Positions 24,389 to 31,555 of a stretch of 34,358 nt of DNA are shown piece by piece. Every line of letters begins with the position of its first letter. Within the stretch, counting starts at the first letter, position 1. The position numbers and the translations under genes were made by a program. The notes under the pieces were generated by a model. It had not been told where the DNA came from. It was given only the letters and a program-made list of their open reading frames with translations, and searched no databases. The DNA comes from Chitinophagaceae bacterium UBA3961. Lineage in GTDB: Bacteria; Bacteroidota; Bacteroidia; Chitinophagales; Chitinophagaceae. The stretch is from assembly GCA_002385265.1 (NCBI GenBank), contig DGDD01000216.1, positions 1-34,358 on the forward strand, read 5' to 3'.

Positions 24389-25140
24389 AAATCCTAATCA
24401 TCGATAATGAACAAAGCGTTCGTGAAACCTTAAAAGAGATGGTGCTGCGTTGGCCTGCAGTAAAAGCGGCAGTGGTTGAGGCAGATGGTGTAGAAACAGG
24501 TTTGCAAGCCATCGCTCAATTTCAGCCAAACATTGTGTTATTAGATGTAGAGATGAACGATGGGAATGGCTTTGATCTCCTCAAAAAATTGGGTTGGTTC
24601 GAGTTTCAACTAATTTTCACTACGGCGCACAATCAATACGCATTGCCAGCCATCAAATACAGTGCACTCGATTATTTATTAAAACCTGTTGACCCTGTTG
24701 AATTGTATCAATCCTTACAAAAAGCGCAACATAAAATAGAACAATCGGTATTGCAGCAACAATTACAAGTATTGATGAAACAATTCAATCAGCAAGCAGA
24801 TCAGGCGAAACAAATTGTGTTGAAGGATATAGACAAAACCTATTTCATCAATGTAGAAGATATTTTGTATTGCGAAGCGGAGGGATCGTATACTAAGTTT
24901 TACATTAGCAATAGCGAACCCATTTTTGTTTCGAAGAATTTGAGGAGTTATGAAGAAATGCTTGCTCCTTCCGGATTTATTAGAACGCATCACTCTTGTT
25001 TGGTCAATCCTAGAAAAATCAAGATCTACGATCGTAAAACAGATTGTGGAACTTTGATTTTAGAGGGTGGTTATACCATTCCTGTTTCACAGCGAAAACG
25101 AGAGTTTGTGTTGCAGTATTTGGAGCGGAAGGGGGAGTGA
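24385..25140 (+). CDS. LytTR-family response regulator
   Basis: This 251-residue protein has a receiver domain (about 1-120) with Asp8 in IIDNEQ, the phospho-acceptor Asp54 in IVLLDVEM, Thr79-Thr80 in IFTTAHNQYA and Lys in LLKPVDP. A Gln-rich linker (about 125-150, QQLQVLMKQFNQQADQ) follows. The LytTR DNA-binding domain (about 150-248) shows IVLKDIDKTYFINVEDILYC, FIRTHHSCLVNPRKI and IPVSQRKREFV. It pairs with the kinase upstream through overlapping genes. LytTR proteins bind direct repeats upstream of target genes; no such target site was identified here. Repeat island D starts right after its stop codon. Confidence 0.93.
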   Translation: MKILIIDNEQSVRETLKEMVLRWPAVKAAVVEADGVETGLQAIAQFQPNIVLLDVEMNDGNGFDLLKKLGWFEFQLIFTTAHNQYALPAIKYSALDYLLKPVDPVELYQSLQKAQHKIEQSVLQQQLQVLMKQFNQQADQAKQIVLKDIDKTYFINVEDILYCEAEGSYTKFYISNSEPIFVSKNLRSYEEMLAPSGFIRTHHSCLVNPRKIKIYDRKTDCGTLILEGGYTIPVSQRKREFVLQYLERKGE

Positions 25141-25470
25141 GTGGTGAGTTGCAAGTTATGAGTTGTTAAGTTTTTGAGTTGGGTGTTGGGGATTAGGCTT
25201 TAGGTGTTAGGCTTTAGGTTTTAGGCTTTTTCACCGCAGCGGCGCAGCGAACGCAGCGGTAACGCAGCGCTGGCAGTCACTCTTTCTTTCCTCCCTCTTC
25301 CCTCCTCTATCCTCCCTTCCCGTATCGTTCCTCACGGGACTAAAATTTACTCCGCTTTGCTCCGTAAATTTCAGCCTGCTTCCGGCTGTTCCATTATTAA
25401 TTATTAATTCTTAATTATTAATTACCTCGGCTGTTCCATTACTAATTATTAATTCTTAATTATTAATTAA
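25141..25470. repeat. Repeat island D downstream of the LytTR gene
   Basis: Directly after the stop are the arm GCAAGTTATGAGTTGTTAAG, seven in-register heptamers at 25181-25229 (mostly AGGCTTT), and a TTCACCGCAGCGGCGCAGCG ... CGCAGCGCTGGCAGT block at 25230-25277. A polypyrimidine tract follows (about 25278-25320). Two 42-base copies of a CGGCTGTTCCATTA plus ATTAATT tract lie at 25383-25424 and 25428-25469 and differ at one base. The tract to 25535 has no further signal. Confidence 0.85.
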
Positions 25471-25535
25471 CAATTACCCCCTCGCCTACCAATCCCCTTC
25501 CATCACTTATCAATCGGCCCACATAAAACCCTGTA

Positions 25536-25556
25536 GGAGTGAGTTATTTACACTCC
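25536..25556 (+). promoter_or_regulatory. Inverted repeat upstream of the propeller lipoprotein gene
   Basis: GGAGTG and CACTCC flank a 9-base spacer, ending 14 bases before the ATG at 25571. It could be an operator or a 5' UTR hairpin; with six pairs it may also be chance. Confidence 0.3.
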
Positions 25557-25570
25557 AAATCTAATATAAC

Positions 25571-26863
25571 ATGAAAAAAACAATCGTCGTATCGATGATA
25601 GGGCTAGCTGCTTTAATCATCACCAGTTGTAAAAAAGACAGTACCGTACCCGTTGACCCTACACCGGTTGACTTAACCCCGAAGATCACATCGATTAGTC
25701 CAACAGAGGGCCGTATCGACACCGTCCTTACCATTACAGGTAAGAACTTGAGTATTAGTGGTGCCACGGAAGTAAAAATTGCTGGCGTGAGTACCACCTT
25801 GGTATCGGCCAACGATTCCATTGTACGCGTGAAAATTCCCTCACTTCTTGTAAGTGGAGGAGGAACAGTAGATCTCACAACCAGTAAAGGAAGCGTAACA
25901 GGACCCAGCTTCAAGTACCTGCCGGATGTTTATGTAATTGGTACGGAAAGAAACGCTCAGTCAATTGACGCTCCACTCATTTGGCGGAATGGAACCGCTA
26001 TTGCTATTAACACAACAAGTACAGAAGTTGGATTAACATCAATTGTCTTAAGTGGTTCTGATGTGTATGTATCCGGCAATGAACTCCAAACCAATGGCAC
26101 TCAATTACCACGCATTTGGAGAAATCAATCTTTACTGTCACTTTCGAACTCGGGTAACCTAGGAGACTATGTTCAAGGGATCTACGTAAACGGAAGTACT
26201 GTATACGCAAGTGGAAATGCAAATACTCCAACTAATATGAGAGCAATTATGTGGTCGAACGGTACACCAAGTTCATTAACTTCTGCCACCAATAACTCTT
26301 ATTGCTACAATGCAGTAGGATCAGGCAGTGAAGTATATATTGTTGGATATGATGTAAGCAGTCAAACCGTTTCACCTTGCTATTGGAAAAATGGCACGAG
26401 AACAAACCTTTCGGGTCAGGGTAGTTTCGGAGAAGCTAACAATGGTATTATTGTTGGAACTGATGTGTACTTTAGTGGCTACACCATTGCAAACGGCGTG
26501 AACATTCCATGCTATTGGAAAAACGGCGTAAGAACTGATTTGCCTTACGATGCGAATACAGGTGGAGCCATCGCAGTTGGAATAACAGTGAATGGAACCG
26601 ATGTATATGTAGGAGGCTACAAGTACCTGCCAAGTGGAAACACTGTGCCGGTATATTGGAAAAATGGTACACTTTACAATGGTAGCAACAGCACCAACTT
26701 TTCAAGAGCAACGGAAATTGCCGTATGCGGAACCGATGTATACCTATCGGGATATGAATCTTTAGGAAACTATACCGCCGCAATGGTATGGAAAAACGGA
26801 GTAGCTATTCGACAAAGTGCGGTTGGAAGACATGCTTTTGCGAATGACTTTGCTATTAGATAG
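25571..26863 (+). CDS. TIG-domain lipoprotein with seven-repeat beta-propeller
   Basis: This 430-residue protein has a lipoprotein signal with lipobox Cys20 (ALIITSC), so it is lipid-anchored, probably at the outer membrane. An IPT/TIG immunoglobulin-like domain follows at about 35-115 (PKITSISPTEGRIDTVLTIT, GKNLS). From about 117 to the end there are seven repeats of roughly 45 residues. Each opens VYxxGxx and closes with W(K/R/S)N(G/Q): for example VYVSGNE ... IWRNQ, VYIVGYD ... YWKNG and VYLSGYE ... VWKNG. Seven such repeats fit a seven-bladed propeller. TIG plus propeller proteins are usual as surface binding or adhesion proteins in Bacteroidota. The ligand is unknown. Flanked by repeat islands on both sides, it seems to be a single-gene unit. 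Confidence 0.85.
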   Translation: MKKTIVVSMIGLAALIITSCKKDSTVPVDPTPVDLTPKITSISPTEGRIDTVLTITGKNLSISGATEVKIAGVSTTLVSANDSIVRVKIPSLLVSGGGTVDLTTSKGSVTGPSFKYLPDVYVIGTERNAQSIDAPLIWRNGTAIAINTTSTEVGLTSIVLSGSDVYVSGNELQTNGTQLPRIWRNQSLLSLSNSGNLGDYVQGIYVNGSTVYASGNANTPTNMRAIMWSNGTPSSLTSATNNSYCYNAVGSGSEVYIVGYDVSSQTVSPCYWKNGTRTNLSGQGSFGEANNGIIVGTDVYFSGYTIANGVNIPCYWKNGVRTDLPYDANTGGAIAVGITVNGTDVYVGGYKYLPSGNTVPVYWKNGTLYNGSNSTNFSRATEIAVCGTDVYLSGYESLGNYTAAMVWKNGVAIRQSAVGRHAFANDFAIR

Positions 26864-26924
26864 CAATAAGATTAAAGAGTTCACATTTTAGAAAGAAACA
26901 TAAATTAAACCACTGATAACTTAT

Positions 26925-27373
26925 AGATCAAGTATTGAGTTATTGAGTTATGAGTTGTTAAGTTCAGTGTAGCTTCGCTGATTAAAACGTTCACCGCAGA
27001 GATAGCAAAGAACGCAGCGAATTCGCAAACTGTCCGTCTTCATTCTATTTTCTTAACACAGATCACATTTAGATTAGAGACTGCAGTACAATCATCACGA
27101 TCAATAATGCAGTTTCTAATCTGTGTGAATCTGTAAAAATCTGTGTATCTGTGGTGAGAATTAATAATGAATAAGAAATAATTAATAATGTAACAGCCGA
27201 CGAGATCAAGAAAGAGCAGGGGGAGGAACTGGGGGCGCTGCAGTAAAAAACAATTGCAAAAGAAAAAACCTTAGTGACTTCTTCGCGATCTCGGCGCTCT
27301 CTGCGGTGAACCCCAAGCAGCGAAGCTGCGCAAAACTCAATAACTCAAAACTTACAACTTATAACTTCCCTCA
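26925..27373. repeat. Repeat island E, two opposed module sets
   Basis: The left half (+) has an arm (GAGTTATGAGTTGTTAAG), GTAGCTTCGCTG and TTCACCGCAGAGATAGCAAAG. The right half, read on the minus strand from the stop at 27374, has the arm GTTATAAGTTGTAAGTTTTG, the hairpin GCAGCTTCGCTGC (27317-27329), TTCACCGCAGAGAGCGCCGA, a pyrimidine-rich tract, then CGGCTGTTACATTATTAATT. Between them is an imperfect hairpin: AGATTAGAGACTGCA (27071-27085) matches the reverse complement of 27108-27122 at 14 of 15 bases. Repeated ATCTGTGTGAATCTGT units flank it. Confidence 0.85.
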
Positions 27374-28237
27374 CTATTTCCCATAAACGCTCTTCAAATA
27401 CACATCCAAGCTCAACGGCTTTCTTCCCAACAACTTCTCAAGAGTTGGATCTAGTTCTTCGAAGTGATGATGTTTGGTAGCATCAGCGAACCCGTAGGTT
27501 ACACCAATATACATTTCAGGTACACCGGCCTCTTTCAGAGCTGCGAAAAAAGTAGGTTGATCGGGACTAATATAGGGAACCGTCTTTCCATAAATCTCGG
27601 AAAGGATCGCAGCTACATCGGCATAAGAATACAAGGCAGAACCAGTGATTGGATACGTTTTGTTTTCATGTCCGGTAGAAGTAAGCACATTTGCCAATGC
27701 TTCTGCAATGTCTTCACGAACCACAAACCCTACCTTTCCTTCACCTGCTGGGATGAATACGCCTGTTGTGGCGGGATCTTGTCCAATGAACATGGGTAAC
27801 ACGTCGGCATACAAACCATTTCTGAAGAAAGTATAAGTGATGCCGCTTTCTTTGATATAATCTTCGGTAGCAAAGTGCTGTCCCATGAATTCAGCGATCG
27901 CTGATTTCTGATAGTCTTTCATGGTCACCCCAGTATAGATGATGTGTTGTACGCCTGCCTTTTTCGCAGCGTCTACAGCACGTTTGTGTTGTCCCAAACG
28001 ATCATTGAAATCACTGGAAGAAATCAACAACAAAGTATCTACTCCTTGAAAAGCTTTCTCCATGGATTCACTGTTGTGATAGTCGCCGATACGAACATCC
28101 ACACCCTGTTCTTTCAATTTACTTGCTTTTGCTGCATCTCTTGCGAGTACTGCAATTTCAGAAGCGGGGATTTTTTTGAGCAAAAAGCTCACTACTGCGC
28201 CACCGAGATGTCCGGTAGCACCTGTAACCAATAACAT
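27374..28237 (-). CDS. NmrA-family NAD(P)-binding protein, quinone oxidoreductase type 2-like
   Basis: This 287-residue Rossmann protein has the nucleotide-binding loop VTGATGHLGGAVV at 4-16. IAVLARDAAKASKLKEQGVDVRIGDYHN, DTLLLISS, HKRAVDAAKKAGVQHIIYTG and a C-terminal VTYGFADAT-containing tail follow, all typical of NmrA/QorB (YtfG, QOR2) proteins. These bind NADPH and reduce quinones, or act as redox sensors. It follows the DsbA-like gene by 47 bases on the same strand and lies downstream of the divergent HxlR regulator. In Corynebacterium, the HxlR protein QorR controls a qor2 gene, which supports a quinone or electrophile detoxification role here. The exact substrate is not determined. 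Confidence 0.88.
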   Translation of the reverse strand: MLLVTGATGHLGGAVVSFLLKKIPASEIAVLARDAAKASKLKEQGVDVRIGDYHNSESMEKAFQGVDTLLLISSSDFNDRLGQHKRAVDAAKKAGVQHIIYTGVTMKDYQKSAIAEFMGQHFATEDYIKESGITYTFFRNGLYADVLPMFIGQDPATTGVFIPAGEGKVGFVVREDIAEALANVLTSTGHENKTYPITGSALYSYADVAAILSEIYGKTVPYISPDQPTFFAALKEAGVPEMYIGVTYGFADATKHHHFEELDPTLEKLLGRKPLSLDVYLKSVYGK

Positions 28238-28284
28238 ACAATAAAATTTAAAATGAATGATTAAAATATGAGCAGCTTAGCCTA

Positions 28285-28929
28285 TCATGATTCGGCGAGC
28301 AGCTGCGACAAAACTTGCTTGAAATTATTTTTAGGTTGAGCGCCACTAAAGGCGTATTCTCTGTTTACTACGAATGTGGGAACACCTTGTATCCCGAAAA
28401 CTTGTGCCTCTTCAATATCCTTGCGAACTTCCCTTGAAAATTGATCAGAATGAAGCACTTGTACTACTTCTTCTGCCTCTAACCCTATCGACTTCGCAAT
28501 CAACACCAAGTCATCACTATTATTCAGGTTCTTTCCTTCTTCAAATACAGCTTTAAAAAAGCTTCCTTTCAAGGTTGAAGAAAGTCCTTTTGTGGCTGCA
28601 AAATGAATCAGTCGATGGGCGTCAAAACTATCGGCCCAAACCATGATATCGGTATTGAAGTTCAATCCGGATTGTGCAGCCGATGCCGACACTTGTTGGT
28701 TCAATTCTCGGGCACGCTCGGGAGTGATCCGCAAATGTTTCGCTAATGATTGATTGGCGGTTTCTCCCGGAACTTGCTTATAGCCGGGCTTTAGTTGATA
28801 GCTCTTCCATTCCAGTTCAATTTTATCGGACACTCCCAGTTCTTCGATGGCCGCTTCCAAATTGGTTTTACCGATATAACAATAGGGACAAAACACATCC
28901 GACCAAATCTCCATCTTTATCTTTTCCAT
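28285..28929 (-). CDS. DsbA-family (FrnE-like) dithiol oxidoreductase
   Basis: The product is 214 residues from the ATG at 28929; ATGs at 28941, 28938 and 28935 are in frame and could also be used. It has no signal peptide, so it is cytoplasmic. The N-terminus has a thioredoxin-like strand and the active site CPYC in WSDVFCPYCYIGK. The inserted helical domain includes LRITPERARELNQQV and AHRLIHFAATKG, and the cis-proline loop is GIQGVPTFVVN. This is the FrnE/polyketide-type DsbA family (2-hydroxychromene isomerase-like fold). Such proteins act in disulfide isomerisation or oxidative stress. It is the first gene of the minus-strand pair with the NmrA protein and is divergent from HxlR. Confidence 0.9.
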   Translation of the reverse strand: MEKIKMEIWSDVFCPYCYIGKTNLEAAIEELGVSDKIELEWKSYQLKPGYKQVPGETANQSLAKHLRITPERARELNQQVSASAAQSGLNFNTDIMVWADSFDAHRLIHFAATKGLSSTLKGSFFKAVFEEGKNLNNSDDLVLIAKSIGLEAEEVVQVLHSDQFSREVRKDIEEAQVFGIQGVPTFVVNREYAFSGAQPKNNFKQVLSQLLAES

Positions 28930-28996
28930 AAACATCATCATTTAAAAACGAATTGCATTTCCGTTTTTCAGAATACAAATTTCAGCTATTTAACTA

Positions 28997-29004
28997 TACT
29001 TTTG
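28997..29004 (+). promoter_or_regulatory. -7 box upstream of the HxlR operator
   Basis: TACTTTTG matches TAnnTTTG exactly and lies 18 bases before the GTAACTAGTTAC palindrome. A transcript from here would begin within or next to that palindrome, so bound regulator would block it. Confidence 0.4.
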
Positions 29005-29021
29005 TAATGAATTACCCTTTA

Positions 29022-29048
29022 GTAACTAGTTACCTATTTGAAACTAGT
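29022..29048. promoter_or_regulatory. Candidate HxlR operator: GTAACTAGTTAC plus second ACTAGT site
   Basis: GTAACTAGTTAC (29022-29033) is a perfect 12-base palindrome. A second ACTAGT (29043-29048), inside AAACTAGTAT, has its centre 18 bases further on. Both lie between the DsbA-like gene and the HxlR gene. HxlR dimers bind such short palindromes, so autoregulation and control of the divergent genes are plausible. Confidence 0.6.
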
Positions 29049-29083
29049 ATCGTTTTTATCACTAATAATTAGAATTTTGTGCC

Positions 29084-29455
29084 ATGACAAAGAAACCACC
29101 ATTACCTGAGTGTACACGAATGATATTGGCGATCAGAGATGCTAAAGATGTATTAACGGGAAAATGGAAAACCACCATCATTGGAGCTTTGATGTTCAAA
29201 GGAAAACTACGTTTCATGGATTTGATGCGAGAAGTAGATGGTATAGCGCCTAAGATGCTTTCTAAAGAGCTGCAGGAACTAGAGATGCAACAGTTGGTTA
29301 CCCGTACTGTTGTGAATTCAAAGCCCATTACGGTTGAATATGAACTAACAGAACATGGAAAAAGCCTTGACCCCTTGTTGAGAGAAATAGCAAAATGGGG
29401 TGATCTTCACCGAACAAAAATTATGAAAAAGAAGAAAACGGCTACTGAACAATAA
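29084..29455 (+). CDS. HxlR-family redox/electrophile-responsive regulator
   Basis: This 123-residue protein is a winged-helix HxlR regulator: the GKWKTTIIGALMFKGKLRF helix and strand, LMREVDGIAPKMLSKELQEL as recognition helix, VTRTVVNSKPITVEYELTEHGKSLDPLL as the wing and dimer helix. Cys10 (PLPECTRM) sits in the N-terminal arm, where YodB, HypR and related members carry a redox-active Cys, so a thiol switch is likely. It is divergent from a FrnE-like protein and a QOR2-like protein, the classic partners of such regulators. Its 3' end overlaps the convergent T9SS gene by 14 bases. A palindromic operator candidate lies 50 bases upstream. Confidence 0.92.
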   Translation: MTKKPPLPECTRMILAIRDAKDVLTGKWKTTIIGALMFKGKLRFMDLMREVDGIAPKMLSKELQELEMQQLVTRTVVNSKPITVEYELTEHGKSLDPLLREIAKWGDLHRTKIMKKKKTATEQ

Positions 29456-30698
29456 ATCCTTTCACCAGGGGAATCGCTCCTTCTACTCGAATAAAATACA
29501 TACCCGATTTTAAATTGGTGATCACTAAAGATGTGGAAGAATGTTGGTTCCATTTCTTCAATACCATACCCGAAGAATTGAGTAACTGAATGTTTGCTTT
29601 TTCATATCCATTCGGAATAGAAACAGTTACCATTCCCATTGATGGTTGCGGATAGATCAACAATCCTTTTGTTTCAGTATCCCACCGAAGCAAGTTGGTT
29701 TTGCTGTATGAAACCTTACCATCCAATTCTTGGATTCTCAATCGCAGAAAATGACCAACACTACTTAAATAAGGAATGTTTATTAACTCACTATAAGAAG
29801 TAGGAGTACTCGTATTTTGGGGCTCCACTGTTCTCAAAACAGTGTAGTTTACCCCATCTATACTGTGCTCTATTGAGTACAACTTTAAACCCTGTTCAAA
29901 ATCAGTCTTCCACTCCACCAATGCTTTTTGATCCGCAACTTGAGTGGTAGTAAAATTGGTTAAAGAGACCGGTAATACTGAAGTAGGACAAATGATATCT
30001 GATTCGCTGCCACAAGTAATACGCTCTAAAACAATGTCATCAATATAGTAATCGTTGCCGCTAAAAGCACTGGTAGTGTTCGCTATATAAACTTCAACTT
30101 GATTGCTAGGACATCCACTAGGCATTTTAAAAGTAAATGAAAACTGTTGCCACGTATCCTCGGTATAGATACTCCCGGAGCTTAGCGTCCCCAAAACTAT
30201 ATGAGTTCCTGCATCTCGTACTTGCATGTTAAATGAGGAAGAAGTATTCACCAGATAAAACCACAAACTCAATTTATAGCAAGCGCCACCCACCACATTC
30301 GCTCTTCTGGAATAGAAACCATTCAATACCGAACCTGCGTTTACCACCATCACTGCACCATTCGCGTCGCCTGTATGATCAGTTGTTGCGGGGTTCCCAC
30401 CTCCTCCCCATGTATTTCCAATTGGTTCAGGCCCCGTCCAAAACCACCAATACGGAACAGGATAAGCATCCCTTATATTGGCAGGCGCTATTACGGCATA
30501 GTAATTATTGTCGATTGCTTTTTGATCGGTAGTTCCGTTGGGGTCGCCCCATCCAAAACTGCCGGATGGCATATAGGTAGAAGTAGTTCGAGTAGTAGTT
30601 TGTCCGAATGTTTCTTGAAACACAATTTGGGTGTGTCCTATTAAAACGGTAGACAACAATAAAAAACTAAGAATATAGTATTTCACTATACTTTTCAC
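29442..30698 (-). CDS. Secreted protein with type IX secretion sorting domain
   Basis: This 418-residue protein starts at GTG 30698 and has a signal peptide (cleavage near IGHTQ). The N-terminal half, about 25-235, is an adhesin-like jelly roll: NAGSVLNGFYSRRANVVGGA, CYKLSLWFYLVN, QQFSFTFKMPSG and YYIDDIVLERITC. A linker with LPVSLTNFTTTQVADQKALVEWKTDFE leads to a fibronectin-like segment (about 240-330). The C-terminal domain (about 345-418) is a T9SS type A sorting signal: LLIYPQPSMGMVTVSIP, then LLNSSGMVLKKW, then LKSGMYFIRVEG. The protein should be exported across the outer membrane by the type IX system and attached to the surface or released. It may bind sugars or surfaces. The gene's 3' end overlaps hxlR. 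Confidence 0.88.
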   Translation of the reverse strand: MKSIVKYYILSFLLLSTVLIGHTQIVFQETFGQTTTRTTSTYMPSGSFGWGDPNGTTDQKAIDNNYYAVIAPANIRDAYPVPYWWFWTGPEPIGNTWGGGGNPATTDHTGDANGAVMVVNAGSVLNGFYSRRANVVGGACYKLSLWFYLVNTSSSFNMQVRDAGTHIVLGTLSSGSIYTEDTWQQFSFTFKMPSGCPSNQVEVYIANTTSAFSGNDYYIDDIVLERITCGSESDIICPTSVLPVSLTNFTTTQVADQKALVEWKTDFEQGLKLYSIEHSIDGVNYTVLRTVEPQNTSTPTSYSELINIPYLSSVGHFLRLRIQELDGKVSYSKTNLLRWDTETKGLLIYPQPSMGMVTVSIPNGYEKANIQLLNSSGMVLKKWNQHSSTSLVITNLKSGMYFIRVEGAIPLVKGFIVQ

Positions 30699-30921
30699 GG
30701 TATGAGTATTGGGTTACGAATCACCTGCATCAACAGTTTTCATTACCTATTTAGTATGCATTATAAAAAAACCACTATAAACTGCTAAAAAAGTATCAAA
30801 GTGTATTTCTAATATTATTATTTAGTTAGACCTTGTTTTCACGAATGTTTCACTCAAGTACCCTCAAAGGCAAGATTGAAAAATGCAATTAGTTGAACAT
30901 AAATTGTTACGAAGTAGGATG

Positions 30922-30948
30922 AAAAAAGCCATCAGTTAAACTGATGGC
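30922..30948 (-). terminator. Intrinsic terminator of the thioredoxin gene
   Basis: GCCATCAGT and ACTGATGGC form a perfect 9-base-pair stem with a TAA loop (30928-30948). On the minus strand it is followed by six Ts (30927-30922), seven bases after the stop codon of the thioredoxin gene. The + strand also has a T-rich flank, so it may work both ways. Confidence 0.85.
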
Positions 30949-30954
30949 TTTCTT

Positions 30955-31332
30955 TTATGCATTTTCTTCTTTCGGTTTTGCCAATAATCGCTCCTCAATT
31001 ACCTGCTTAAAAATATTCTTCGGAAAAGCTCCCGGCTGCAGCATCGGATTTCCTTCTACTGGAATGAACAAGAAGGTAGGAATGCTTTGAATTCCGAATA
31101 CGGAACTAAGTTCCATTTCCGCTTCGGTGTCAACTTTATAAATCAATAACTTTCCCTCGTACTCCTTACTCAATTCTTCCAAAACAGGTGCTACCTGTTT
31201 GCAAGGACCACACCAATCGGCATAAAAATCAATGATTGCCGGCAAGCTACCGGTATAGTTCCATTCTTTCTCAGTATCGTAGTTGAAGACCTTCTCCTTA
31301 AAATCGGCGGTGGTCATTTTAATAGTAGACAT
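30955..31332 (-). CDS. trxA: Thioredoxin
   Basis: This 125-residue protein has the thioredoxin active site WCGPC at 40-44 in IIDFYADWCGPCKQVAPVL. A cis-proline loop (IQSIPTFLFIP) and a helical C-terminus (FPKNIFKQVIEERL) follow. There is no signal peptide, so it acts in the cytoplasm, reducing disulfides with thioredoxin reductase. It is slightly longer than E. coli thioredoxin (108) because of an N-terminal extension before the conserved core. A -7 box (31350-31357) lies upstream and a strong terminator directly follows, so it is a single-gene transcription unit. The symbol denotes the family; other thioredoxins probably exist in the genome. Confidence 0.93.
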   Translation of the reverse strand: MSTIKMTTADFKEKVFNYDTEKEWNYTGSLPAIIDFYADWCGPCKQVAPVLEELSKEYEGKLLIYKVDTEAEMELSSVFGIQSIPTFLFIPVEGNPMLQPGAFPKNIFKQVIEERLLAKPKEENA

Positions 31333-31349
31333 GTTCTTATACTTTTTTA

Positions 31350-31357
31350 CAAAAATA
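31350..31357 (-). promoter_or_regulatory. -7 box for the thioredoxin gene
   Basis: On the minus strand this reads TATTTTTG, an exact TAnnTTTG element 17 bases before the ATG at 31332. Confidence 0.45.
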
Positions 31358-31555
31358 CCGTTAATCCATATTAGGAAATGTAACCCAAATCACATTTTTG
31401 AGTAATTCAATCCAACCATATATAGGCAGCTATTGGGTCACCATTTGGCAGCGTTTTCGACAATGAAAAAGGCAAATATAAATTCAACAACAAAATGAAA
31501 GACAATAGCAGACTTCATGCTCCATTTCTTGCTCTTTGGTTTAGCATATCATTCA

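Noticed and set aside
26007..26783. Minus-strand frames opposite the propeller lipoprotein
   Set aside because: They mirror the repeats of the real gene and look low in complexity.
18268..27373. Repeat islands as insertion-sequence remnants
   Set aside because: No transposase fragment or target-site duplication could be seen; they fit dispersed short repeats better.
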